The notes under the pieces: model-generated
Databases searched by the model: none
The model's input: only the letters and a program-made list of their open reading frames with translations
Told to the model about the DNA's origin: nothing
Translations under genes and position numbers: made by a program
In this document: in pieces, positions 17,044-24,842 of the stretch
Position numbering within the stretch: the stretch's first letter is position 1
Layout of the letters: the number at the start of each line of letters is the position of its first letter
NCBI GenBank assembly: GCA_046462535.1
Contig: JBKGVF010000023.1
Span: 1 to 41,473 of the forward strand
DNA length: 41,473 bases
Source of the DNA: JAAZCI01 sp046462535
GTDB lineage: Bacteria > Pseudomonadota > Gammaproteobacteria > Cardiobacteriales > Wohlfahrtiimonadaceae
Reading direction: 5' to 3'

Positions 17044-17934
17044 ATGTCGAAAATTAATGTTGCTGTTGTTGGTTATGGAAATATTGGTCAATATGTGATT
17101 GACGCACTGGAGAGCACAAAGGATTTCTCTATTGCCGGAATTGTACGTCGTCAGGGTAGGCCCATTCCTGGCTCGCCATACAGAGTCGTTAGCGATATTC
17201 GCCAGTTAGCCGATGTTGATGTCGCTATACTCGCAGTGCCTAGTCGCTCTGTAGAGGAGTATGCTCGCGATATTTTATCTTTAGGAATTAATACTGTAGA
17301 TAGTTTTGATATTCATAGCGAAATCGCACCTCTTAAAAATCGGTTAGCTGAGCTTGGCAAGCAGCATAATGCAAGTGCAATTATCTCTGCAGGGTGGGAT
17401 CCAGGCACCGACTCAATCTTACGCACAATCTTTTTAGCTGCAGCACCAAAAGGGGTGACCTACACTAACTTTGGTCCAGGAATGAGCATGGGCCACTCCA
17501 CGGTAGTTAAAAACTTTGTAGGTGTTAAAGATGCTCTATCAGTTACTATTCCCACAGGGACCGGGGTTCATCGCCGTATGGTTTATATCGAAGTTGAAGA
17601 GGGTCATCAGTTCAATGACATAAAAGAGCGCATTCTTAAAGATGAGTACTTCATTAATGATGAAACCATTATCACCGAGGTAGACTCTGTAGATGATCTT
17701 AAGGATGCAGGTCATGGGGTTAATATCGTTCGCAAGGGGACATCTGGCAAAACACCAAACCAACTGTTTGAATTTGATATGCGGGTCAATAATCCAGCCC
17801 TTACCGCACAAATTATGGTCTCTTCTGCGCGAGCTGCCTACAGACAATCCCCTGGGGCCTATACACTTATAGAAATTCCATTAATCGACCTATTACCGGG
17901 TGAGCGCGATCACTTAATTTCTGAGCTAGTCTAA
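17044..17934 (+). CDS. ddh: meso-Diaminopimelate D-dehydrogenase
   Basis: Ddh interconverts meso-2,6-diaminopimelate and L-2-amino-6-oxopimelate (tetrahydrodipicolinate) with NADP(H), a one-step lysine/DAP branch that can also act on D-amino acids. The start at 17044 (MSKINVAVVGYGNIGQ) has AAGGA 6 nt upstream. The 296-aa product has the N-terminal Rossmann motif GYGNIG, the family segments SAGWDPGTDS and FGPGMSMGHS, and a length matching the shorter (Symbiobacterium-type) enzymes. It sits between permease and binding-protein genes of an ABC importer. That placement suggests the importer feeds it or exports from its reaction. Confidence 0.88.
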   Translation: MSKINVAVVGYGNIGQYVIDALESTKDFSIAGIVRRQGRPIPGSPYRVVSDIRQLADVDVAILAVPSRSVEEYARDILSLGINTVDSFDIHSEIAPLKNRLAELGKQHNASAIISAGWDPGTDSILRTIFLAAAPKGVTYTNFGPGMSMGHSTVVKNFVGVKDALSVTIPTGTGVHRRMVYIEVEEGHQFNDIKERILKDEYFINDETIITEVDSVDDLKDAGHGVNIVRKGTSGKTPNQLFEFDMRVNNPALTAQIMVSSARAAYRQSPGAYTLIEIPLIDLLPGERDHLISELV

Positions 17935-17997
17935 ATCCATCAGCAATAATCAAATTAACATAGAGCGCTCAACATACTCTATCAATCTATATAGTGA

Positions 17998-18026
17998 TTG
18001 GTTTTTTAAAATGAGTACGTTATAAC
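17998..18026 (+). promoter_or_regulatory. Candidate internal promoter ahead of metQ
   Basis: TTGGTT (17998-18003), 17-nt spacer and TATAAC (18021-18026) lie in the 157-nt ddh-metQ gap. A separate promoter would allow the binding protein to be made in excess over the membrane parts. Match quality is moderate and the call is from sequence alone. Confidence 0.45.
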
Positions 18027-18091
18027 GAAGAGAGCTGCTCTATCAGCATCAATACTATTTACTATCAATACAATAAATGAGGTATATAATT

Positions 18092-18868
18092 ATGCGCAAA
18101 CTAATTGCCACTGTGAGCCTATCGCTCCTGCCACTCTTTGGGGTCTCCCAAGAGAAGATCAAAATTGCTGCCACACCCGTCCCTCACGCAGAGATATTAG
18201 AGTATAGTAAGCCTCTCTTTAAAGAGGCGGGCTATGATCTTGAGGTTGTGGTTGTTACAGATTATGTGATGCCTAACCTTATGCTTGATGAGGGGAGTGT
18301 CGATGCTAACTTTTTCCAACACACCCCCTACTTTGAGGAGTTTATAAAGAATCATAAGCTCGATCTCGTCTCAATCACCACTGTGCATCTTGAGCCTTTT
18401 GGTGCATACTCAAGAAAAATTGATGAAGTGGATCAGCTAAAAGAGAAAGCAAGAGTGAGTCTGCCGAATGATCCTGCCAACGAGGCTCGTGCGCTACTCT
18501 TACTTCATGATGCCAAAGTGATTACCCTGAAAGATCCAGATAATATCTTAGCTACCCTCGCTGATATCTCTGATAATCCTAAAAATATCCGCTTCTTAGA
18601 GCTCGAAGCACCGATGCTCCCTCGCTCTTTAGCTGAAGTAGATCTTGCCCTCATCAATACAAATTTTGCACTAGAAGCAGGACTCAATCCTGTCAGCGAC
18701 GCTCTACTTATTGAAAGTGAAGACTCTCCCTATGCGAACCTTGTCGCAGTAAGAGAAAGTGATGAGGATAGCGATAAAAGCAATACAATAAAGGCGATCT
18801 TAAACTCTGAAGAGGTGCGCTCATTTATTATCGAGCGCTATGAAGGGGCGATTATCCCAAGCTTTTAA
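18092..18868 (+). CDS. metQ: MetQ-family substrate-binding protein without a lipobox
   Basis: This is the periplasmic binding protein of the importer. The start at 18092 (MRKLIATVSLSLLPLFG) has GAGG 9 nt upstream; an earlier ATG at 18077 would only add five residues. It has a signal peptide with a probable type I cleavage site near GVS-QE (17-20). No Cys occurs there, unlike most MetQ proteins, which are lipoproteins. The family motif DANFFQHTPYFEEF and the PNDPANEARAL segment are present. 258 aa. A long hairpin terminator follows. Ligand could be methionine, DAP or another amino acid. Confidence 0.87.
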   Translation: MRKLIATVSLSLLPLFGVSQEKIKIAATPVPHAEILEYSKPLFKEAGYDLEVVVVTDYVMPNLMLDEGSVDANFFQHTPYFEEFIKNHKLDLVSITTVHLEPFGAYSRKIDEVDQLKEKARVSLPNDPANEARALLLLHDAKVITLKDPDNILATLADISDNPKNIRFLELEAPMLPRSLAEVDLALINTNFALEAGLNPVSDALLIESEDSPYANLVAVRESDEDSDKSNTIKAILNSEEVRSFIIERYEGAIIPSF

Positions 18869-18880
18869 ACACCCAAAATA

Positions 18881-18909
18881 GATAGCTGAGGATCTTTTCC
18901 TCAGCTATC
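18881..18909 (+). terminator. Hairpin terminator after metQ
   Basis: A perfect 12-bp stem GATAGCTGAGGA / TCCTCAGCTATC (18881-18892, 18898-18909) with loop TCTTT lies 12 nt after the metQ stop. The U-tract after it is short (TATTGAC), because the rpsT promoter begins right there. Confidence 0.7.
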
Positions 18910-18911
18910 TA

Positions 18912-18940
18912 TTGACAATCTATCGAAAAAGGTTAATCAT
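18912..18940 (+). promoter_or_regulatory. Promoter of rpsT
   Basis: A perfect TTGACA (18912-18917), 17-nt spacer and AATCAT (18935-18940; TAATCAT in an overlapping register) lie about 90 nt upstream of rpsT and abut the metQ terminator. Confidence 0.5.
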
Positions 18941-19018
18941 AGGTGATTACTAAATTTTCGCTTAATTTATGGTTATCTTTTTTAATCGTAAACAATTGAA
19001 ACTGATTTAATTAAATTT

Positions 19019-19033
19019 GGAGTTAGTACCTTG
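19019..19033 (+). promoter_or_regulatory. rpsT ribosome binding site with UUG start
   Basis: GGAG (19019-19022) lies 8 nt before a TTG start codon (19031-19033). E. coli rpsT also starts with UUG, where the weak start is part of S20 autoregulation; the same use here is an inference. Confidence 0.75.
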
Positions 19034-19294
19034 GCAAATACAGCACAAGCAAGAAAACGAATTCGTCAAGCGGAGAAGAGCCGCGCAGCAAACGCATCCT
19101 ACCGCTCAATGACGAGAACCTATGTAAAGAATACGATTAAAGCAATCAACGCCGCTGATAAAGCGCAAGCTGAAAAAGCTTTCCTTAAAGCACAAAGTGC
19201 GTTAGATCGCTCAGTAAAACGTGGATTAGTACACAAAAATAAGGCTGCACGCATTACAAGCCGCCTTAACTCACAAATTAAAGCACTCGCTTAA
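19031..19294 (+). CDS. rpsT: 30S ribosomal protein S20
   Basis: S20 is a basic helical protein that binds the 5' domain of 16S rRNA and supports 30S assembly. The 87-aa product reads M(TTG)ANTAQARKRIRQAEKSR, a clear match to E. coli S20, and the body is rich in Ala, Lys and Arg throughout. It begins with TTG; no ATG in frame fits the conserved N-terminus. It is a single-gene unit with its own promoter and a strong terminator. Confidence 0.96.
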   Translation: MANTAQARKRIRQAEKSRAANASYRSMTRTYVKNTIKAINAADKAQAEKAFLKAQSALDRSVKRGLVHKNKAARITSRLNSQIKALA

Positions 19295-19352
19295 TTTATT
19301 AAACTACCGTACTAAACATAAGAAACAGAGAATCAATTAGTCGTAAAAGAGA

Positions 19353-19380
19353 AGCCCTAACTAAGTTAGGGCTCTTTTTA
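19353..19380 (+). terminator. Intrinsic terminator after rpsT
   Basis: The stem AGCCCTAA / TTAGGGCT (19353-19360, 19366-19373) with a short loop is followed by CTTTTTA, a good U-tract, 58 nt after the rpsT stop. Confidence 0.8.
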
Positions 19381-19436
19381 TATTCTTTTTATATATGAAA
19401 TATTAAAATATAACCATTCTTAGGTATTATTACCTA

Positions 19437-19967
19437 CTATAGAATCACTTCCCCAGAATTTATCTTTCCAATTAACTCTAGAGTCTCCTCCACTCCCTCT
19501 CGTGAGGGCTTTCTGCGTACAGAAGTGTAGGCCACCAGCTCCCCATCAATATAACAAGGATTTACTGACGCATAGACCCAATAGTAACGGCCATCTTTAC
19601 GCAGATTCTTCACATAGCCATACCATGGCTTACCTGATTGCACAGTATCCCAGAGGTCTTTGAAGATCACGCTTGGAACATCCGGATGACGTAAAATTGA
19701 ATGGGGGGCGCCCACTAACTCCTCCTCATTATAGGCCGACATATCAATAAAGGCCTGATTTGCATGGGTAATAACACCTTTCAAATCAGTTCTAGAGACA
19801 ATTAATCGACCATCAGGATAGGGCACCTCCTCATCAACAACATAGATGCGACGACGATTCCCCTCGTAGTAGGTTAACTCTAACTCTTGGTAATCAATAC
19901 CAGAACCTAAACTAGAGCGTATCTCGTCTAACTCCATATCAGGTAACAATTTTGTCTGCTCACTCAT
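19437..19967 (-). CDS. Stand-alone Aer-like PAS domain protein, copy 1
   Basis: A 176-aa cytoplasmic protein consisting of one PAS domain (about 40-150) with short N- and C-terminal extensions. SILRHPDVP at 90-98 and WYGYVKNLRKDGRYYWV match the FAD-binding PAS of the E. coli aerotaxis receptor Aer (RHPD, KNRRKNG, YWV). No transmembrane, HAMP, kinase, GGDEF or chemoreceptor signalling part is present. The start at 19967 follows GGGGGA; a TTG 12 nt earlier is less likely. It is the last of three tandem paralogues on the minus strand. Function is probably redox or oxygen sensing by protein-protein contact; the partner is unknown. Confidence 0.8.
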   Translation of the reverse strand: MSEQTKLLPDMELDEIRSSLGSGIDYQELELTYYEGNRRRIYVVDEEVPYPDGRLIVSRTDLKGVITHANQAFIDMSAYNEEELVGAPHSILRHPDVPSVIFKDLWDTVQSGKPWYGYVKNLRKDGRYYWVYASVNPCYIDGELVAYTSVRRKPSREGVEETLELIGKINSGEVIL

Positions 19968-20127
19968 AACTTCCCCCAATCTTAAGGATCAACAAGGACA
20001 ATATCCTCTAATAGTAAAATAACACTATAACGAGCGTTAACCCCCATTAATAGTGCCTCTACTAATTACTCCTCTTAAATTAGATACAAGTCAATATTCA
20101 ATTATGTGTGAGCATAGTTCTGATCAA

Positions 20128-20622
20128 TTAAAGCTCTTTTATCTGCTCTATTGTCTCTGCTACCTTATCGCGCGCTGGTTTGCGACGCACAGAAGTTACC
20201 GCTACCAACTCCCCATCTCTATAGGTCGGGTTGACCGATGCATAAACCCAATAGTAACAACCATCTTTGCGAAGATTTTTAACATAGCCATACCAGGAGC
20301 GATTCGTTTTAATATGTTCCCACATATCCTGGAAAATAGCTGATGGTATATCAGGATGGCGCAAGATACAGTGAGGCTGACCTATTAGCTCATCCTCATC
20401 ATAGCCCGACATATCAACAAAGGCCCGATTCGCTTGCGTGATAATTCCATTTGCATCAGTTCTTGATACGATCAAGCGCCCATCAGGATAAGGAATCTCA
20501 CGATCAACAACGTAAATTTTACGTGTTGCACCTCCAAAGTGAGTTACCTCCATCTCAACAGCGCCATTACGATCAGCTTCCGCTAGATCATTAAGATTCA
20601 TATCAGGTAAAATTTTACTCAT
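20128..20622 (-). CDS. Stand-alone Aer-like PAS domain protein, copy 2
   Basis: A 164-aa paralogue of the flanking genes: N-terminal ILPDMNLNDL, then RKIYVVDREIPYPDGRLIVS, the FAD-type motif CILRHPDIP, and WYGYVKNLRKDGCYYWVYAS. It is the shortest of the three and ends soon after the PAS core (AETIEQIKEL). A Cys replaces Arg or Ser at two places near the flavin motif (CILRHPD and DGCYYW), which could matter for redox behaviour. It is flanked by gaps of 131 and 160 nt, so it may have its own promoter. No output domain. Confidence 0.8.
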   Translation of the reverse strand: MSKILPDMNLNDLAEADRNGAVEMEVTHFGGATRKIYVVDREIPYPDGRLIVSRTDANGIITQANRAFVDMSGYDEDELIGQPHCILRHPDIPSAIFQDMWEHIKTNRSWYGYVKNLRKDGCYYWVYASVNPTYRDGELVAVTSVRRKPARDKVAETIEQIKEL

Positions 20623-20709
20623 TATATTTATCCATCTTTTGTTATTTATTAGTCGTCAAATAGATCAAAAGTTAAATATAAACCTGATGAGAATCTGATA
20701 ATTTTGATC

Positions 20710-20740
20710 TAGAGCAGGTAATTGCTCATTACCCACTCTA
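20710..20740 (-). terminator. Hairpin between PAS copies 3 and 2
   Basis: An inverted repeat TAGAG-CA-GGTAAT / ATTACC-CA-CTCTA with a 5-nt loop and one 2x2 internal mismatch lies 14 nt past the stop of copy 3. There is no U-tract, so it may be a processing or stabilising element or a factor-assisted terminator. Confidence 0.45.
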
Positions 20741-20753
20741 GCACTGGCTACAA

Positions 20754-21305
20754 CTATTGCTCTTCAGATTTCATCTGCTTATACTTAACAATCGCCTCTT
20801 CAACTTTTTCACGCGATGGAATCCGTCGAACAGAGGTTACTGCCTGTAACTCCCCTTTACGGTAGGTAGGATTTACAACAGCATTAACCCAATAGTGTCG
20901 ACCATCTTTTCTTAGGTTTTTAACATAACCATACCATACTCTATCGCTTAAGATATGCTCCCACATATCTTTAAAGATTGCAGAGGGTAGGTCGGGGTGC
21001 CTCAAGATACAGTGAGGCATCCCTATGATCTCATCACGATCATAGCCAGACATCTCAATAAACTCACTATTCGCCTGAGTGATAATTCCCTGCGGATTAG
21101 TTACCGAGATAATAAGGTGACCTTTAGGATATGGCTCCTCATCATCAACAACATAGATCTTACGCTTATGACCTGAATAGTAAGTATGCTCATACTCAGT
21201 ATACTCTGCCCCCTCAGGAAGATCCTCAAGGGACATATCAGGAATAATAATCGAACTTGCATCTTCTGCAATGGGCTTGCTACCACTTATTAACGCTTCA
21301 GACAT
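20754..21305 (-). CDS. Stand-alone Aer-like PAS domain protein, copy 3
   Basis: A 183-aa paralogue, the most upstream of the triplet and 24 nt after the tsaC stop. It has a longer N-terminal extension, then IIPDMSLEDL, RKIYVVDDEEPYPKGHLIIS, the FAD-type CILRHPDLP and WYGYVKNLRKDGRHYWVNAV. The tail is a charged helix (VEEAIVKYKQMKSEE). AAAGGAG lies 9 nt before the ATG, a strong ribosome binding site. The gap to tsaC is too short for much of a promoter, so co-transcription with tsaC is likely. Confidence 0.8.
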   Translation of the reverse strand: MSEALISGSKPIAEDASSIIIPDMSLEDLPEGAEYTEYEHTYYSGHKRKIYVVDDEEPYPKGHLIISVTNPQGIITQANSEFIEMSGYDRDEIIGMPHCILRHPDLPSAIFKDMWEHILSDRVWYGYVKNLRKDGRHYWVNAVVNPTYRKGELQAVTSVRRIPSREKVEEAIVKYKQMKSEEQ

Positions 21306-21329
21306 ATAATATTTCTCCTTTAATTTAAC

Positions 21330-21887
21330 TTAATGCCTTACAACTTCGTTACTCTTAAGACTCATTATGGTTGTTGGCTTTGATAATCCTCCTAACTCTC
21401 CCTTCAATACTCCCCCGATACTCCCCTTAAACTGAGAGATTATCGCCTCTGGATTCGCGAGAATCGTCGCACCGGCTATATTAGCACTAGTAGAGACTAT
21501 TGGCCCTCCAAAGGCTCTACAGAGACTCTGAAGCACTTTATGATTTGAGATTCGTACCGCCAAAGTGTTTCGCCCCCCTGTTAAATAGTAAGGACACCCC
21601 TGACGAGTAGGCAACAACCAAGTATTACGTACACCATCACTATTGACACTTAGGACTCGCTCCTGCTCTTGCAGACTCAAAGGTAAAATCCAATGAGCTA
21701 TAGTCTCAAGAGAGTCGACCACCACAATAAGCCCCTTCTCTATCGACCTCTTCTTTAATGCAAGAAGAGTGAGCACGGCTGATCTGTTTTGAGCATCAAC
21801 GCCTAATCCATAAACTCCTTCGGTTGGGTAGGCAATTATTGCACCCAACCGAAGCGTTTCAACAGCCTGATCAATTGTGAGTAACAT
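21330..21887 (-). CDS. tsaC: Threonylcarbamoyl-AMP synthase
   Basis: TsaC (YrdC/Sua5 family) makes threonylcarbamoyl-AMP from threonine, bicarbonate and ATP for t6A37 modification of ANN-decoding tRNAs. The 185-aa product has the family's N-terminal AYPTEGVYGLGVDA segment, the substrate-binding KKRSIEKGLI segment, and PIVSTSANIAG near the C-terminus. Length matches E. coli TsaC (190 aa) rather than the longer Sua5 form. It is followed at 24 nt by the PAS triplet, and 34 nt separate it from the upstream phosphate transporter gene. Confidence 0.93.
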   Translation of the reverse strand: MLLTIDQAVETLRLGAIIAYPTEGVYGLGVDAQNRSAVLTLLALKKRSIEKGLIVVVDSLETIAHWILPLSLQEQERVLSVNSDGVRNTWLLPTRQGCPYYLTGGRNTLAVRISNHKVLQSLCRAFGGPIVSTSANIAGATILANPEAIISQFKGSIGGVLKGELGGLSKPTTIMSLKSNEVVRH

Positions 21888-21921
21888 TATAGTTAATAAT
21901 TACAAATAAGTTAAAGAAAAT

Positions 21922-23433
21922 TTAAAGAAAAATCATAGTCCCCAAATAATAGAGGGCAAATGAGAGCCCTGTGGAGACAGGAAGCGTTAAAATCCAAGCA
22001 ATTAGAATGTTTGTTACTGTCGACTTCTGTAAGCCTGATTTATTAGCAATCATCGTGCCAGCGACAGAACTTGAGAGGATATGTGTTGTTGATACCGGAA
22101 ATCCTAAGTGACTCGCCGATGCTATTGCAATACCCGAAACAACCTGAGCACTCATCCCTTGCGCATAAGTCATATCTTTCTTTCCTATCTTGCCACCAAC
22201 AGTCTCAACAACGCGGCGCCATCCAATCATTGTTCCTAAGCCAATCGCGATTGCCACCGCTACAATAACCCAGAAGGGTGCATATTGTGTCGTAATTGTT
22301 AAATCTTTGGTGACATTCTTATAAGAGTTGCGAATATCTTTCGGCAACTCTCGCGTACGCTCTAAGCTCTTGGAGATGCTAGCTAAGCACATCACCTCAT
22401 TACGCACCGTCCACCGATCATCAATCGTTAAATACTGATAATCTCTCATGACCTGAACCTTACCATCTGGTAATTTCGTAACATGAACTGCCTTATCTAA
22501 TACCGATAGAAGATTATCAACATGACTCTTTAGGGCGGAAAACTCACATTGAAAGGAGCCATCATTTCGCTCCTCTACCTCCTTACCACTAAAAACACCA
22601 TCGATCGTCTCTCGATTACGCTCATAATATTGAAGCATTCGTTCAGCAGCGGTCCCAGTCTGCTCAATCTCATAAGCTGTAGAACCCATATCTAAAACAA
22701 ATTTAGCAGGCAAAATACTAAAGAGCACAAGCATTACAAGGCCAATCCCCTTCTGCCCATCATTTTGCCCATGAGCATAACTCATCCCTAAAGCTGAACA
22801 GATTAGCCAAAAACGAGGCCAAAATGGTGGTCGCTTCCGCTTCTCAACGACATGGCGCTGATAGGGCGTTTTGTGAATATAACTATTAGGCCGCCAGCGC
22901 AGAAGAAAAATTAAAAAGAGTCCTGCCAATCCCGCCCCAATAAAGGGTGAGAAGAGCAAGGACTCCAATACTCCTGCTGCTTTTGACCAATTCACTCCAT
23001 CAAAGATAGAGCGATCATTCATCAGCGCATTAGCAAGACCGACCCCCAAGATAGAGCCGATTAACGTATGAGAGCTAGATGCTGGAATCCCGAAGTACCA
23101 CGTCCCAAGATTCCAGATTAGTGCCGAAATAAGTAGGGAGAAGACCATAACCACTCCCTTCATATTTGTAGCGCTTGCTAATAGATCCATGGGCAAGAGA
23201 TTGACTATTGCATACGCAACGCCCAGCCCTCCTAGCATCACTCCCAAAAAATTGAAGACTCCCGAGAGAAATACGGCCATCTCTGGGCGCATAGACTTAG
23301 TATAGATCACCGTTGCTACTGCATTCGCCGTATCATGGAAGCCATTAACAAACTCAAAAGCAAGCACTAGGCCTACCGAAAGAAATAGAGCAACAACAAC
23401 GGAAAAATCTAGCCCATGTAAAAAATCAAACAT
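21922..23433 (-). CDS. pitA: PiT family inorganic phosphate transporter
   Basis: A low-affinity, proton-driven phosphate (metal-phosphate) importer of the inner membrane. The 503-aa protein holds both family signatures: NGFHDTANAVATVIYTKSM near residue 30 and AHGQNDGQKGIGLVM in the middle. It has about ten hydrophobic segments and a long hydrophilic loop (about 250-385) that is usual in the bacterial PitA subclass. It lies 37 nt after gor. I cannot distinguish PitA from PitB. Confidence 0.88.
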   Translation of the reverse strand: MFDFLHGLDFSVVVALFLSVGLVLAFEFVNGFHDTANAVATVIYTKSMRPEMAVFLSGVFNFLGVMLGGLGVAYAIVNLLPMDLLASATNMKGVVMVFSLLISALIWNLGTWYFGIPASSSHTLIGSILGVGLANALMNDRSIFDGVNWSKAAGVLESLLFSPFIGAGLAGLFLIFLLRWRPNSYIHKTPYQRHVVEKRKRPPFWPRFWLICSALGMSYAHGQNDGQKGIGLVMLVLFSILPAKFVLDMGSTAYEIEQTGTAAERMLQYYERNRETIDGVFSGKEVEERNDGSFQCEFSALKSHVDNLLSVLDKAVHVTKLPDGKVQVMRDYQYLTIDDRWTVRNEVMCLASISKSLERTRELPKDIRNSYKNVTKDLTITTQYAPFWVIVAVAIAIGLGTMIGWRRVVETVGGKIGKKDMTYAQGMSAQVVSGIAIASASHLGFPVSTTHILSSSVAGTMIANKSGLQKSTVTNILIAWILTLPVSTGLSFALYYLGTMIFL

Positions 23434-23470
23434 CTGCGTTTATTCTCTTGTTAGTGGTGAACTAAACTGC

Positions 23471-24823
23471 TTAACGGAGGGTTGATAACTCTTCAGCAGC
23501 GGTAGGATGAAGTGCAACCGTATCATTAAAGTCTTTACGTGTTGCCCCCATCTGAACTGCAACTGCAAAGCCTTGCAGCATCTCATCCACTTGTGGTCCA
23601 AATAGATGGATACCAACAATCTTCTCCTCTTCACCAACGCAGATCATCTTCATAGCGGTTTTTACAGGCGCTTCACTAAAGTTGGAATACATCGCAACAA
23701 ATGAGGTCGTATAAACCTTCAGAGCCTTCTTACCATACGCCTCTTCCGCCTCCCTCTCTGTCAATCCAACTGTACCGATCGGAGGATGTGAAAAGACAAT
23801 ACTAGGAATATTCTTATACTCTAAGTGGCGCCCCTCCATACCACCATATATACGGTCAGCAGCACGTCTCGCTGCTGCAATAGCCACAGGGGTCAGCTCA
23901 AACTTCCCGATAATATCCCCTAACGCGTAGATTCCTTGTACCGCTGTGCGCTGATATTTGTCAACAGAGATAGTTCCATCCTCATTGACAGGAACATCCG
24001 TATTCTCAAGGCCAATATTATCGGTATTATGGGTGCGACCAATTGCCCAGACTAGCTGATCAACCTCTAACTCCTCCCCCTTATTCGTTTTAATTAATAG
24101 TGACCCATCCGCCTGCTTTTTAACCGACTCAACTTCTGTATGAGTGTGGAGATTCAACCCCTTCTCAAGTTCCTCTTTTAAGTGATCAGTAACAAATGAA
24201 TCCATCCAGCGAAGCACCATCTCCCGACGGCATAAGAGATGACTTTCAGATCCCAGTGCAGCTAAGACCTGAGCAAATTCAACAGCAATATAACCCGCAC
24301 CAACAACCGCTACTCGCTTAGGCAGCTCCTCCATAGAGAAGAACTCATCTGAAGTGATTCCATATTCCGCCCCCTCAATACCTTCCGGCAGTGTTGGGCG
24401 ACCACCTGTTGCAATCACGATACGATCAGCGCTGTACTCCTTCCCATTAACTTCAACGGTACTATTATTAACAAACTTCGCTGCTCCACGAATAAGATCT
24501 ATGCCCGCATCAGGAATATAGCTTTCACCATACCAAGTTGTAATATTTTTAATATATTGATCGCTCTTAGCCTTTAACTTAGACCAAGTGAACCCCTTTG
24601 CCTCAACATCAAAACCATAGCCTCGCGCATCAGCAAACATATGGGCAATAGAAGCGGCATTCCACATAATCTTCTTGGGAACACAACCAACATTCACACA
24701 GGTGCCCCCCAGCTCTTGCTTCTCAATTAATAAGCATTTAGCTCCGTAACTTGCCGCTCTCTCAGCAAAAGATAAACCACCCGATCCAGCGCCAATTACG
24801 ATTGCATCATACTTTGTACTCAT
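23471..24823 (-). CDS. gor: Glutathione-disulfide reductase
   Basis: Gor reduces glutathione disulfide with NADPH and FAD to maintain cytoplasmic thiols. The start at 24823 (MSTKYDAIVIGAGSGG) has AGGGA 9 nt upstream and gives 450 aa, the E. coli length; an upstream start at 24856 would overlap dolP. Redox pair C42/C47 in GGTCVNVGCVPKK, GxGxxG-type motifs at 11-16 and near 170, and the C-terminal HPTAAEE active-site His are present. It lies between dolP and pitA on the same strand. Confidence 0.94.
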   Translation of the reverse strand: MSTKYDAIVIGAGSGGLSFAERAASYGAKCLLIEKQELGGTCVNVGCVPKKIMWNAASIAHMFADARGYGFDVEAKGFTWSKLKAKSDQYIKNITTWYGESYIPDAGIDLIRGAAKFVNNSTVEVNGKEYSADRIVIATGGRPTLPEGIEGAEYGITSDEFFSMEELPKRVAVVGAGYIAVEFAQVLAALGSESHLLCRREMVLRWMDSFVTDHLKEELEKGLNLHTHTEVESVKKQADGSLLIKTNKGEELEVDQLVWAIGRTHNTDNIGLENTDVPVNEDGTISVDKYQRTAVQGIYALGDIIGKFELTPVAIAAARRAADRIYGGMEGRHLEYKNIPSIVFSHPPIGTVGLTEREAEEAYGKKALKVYTTSFVAMYSNFSEAPVKTAMKMICVGEEEKIVGIHLFGPQVDEMLQGFAVAVQMGATRKDFNDTVALHPTAAEELSTLR

Positions 24824-24842
24824 CTTGTATCTTCCCTTATCT

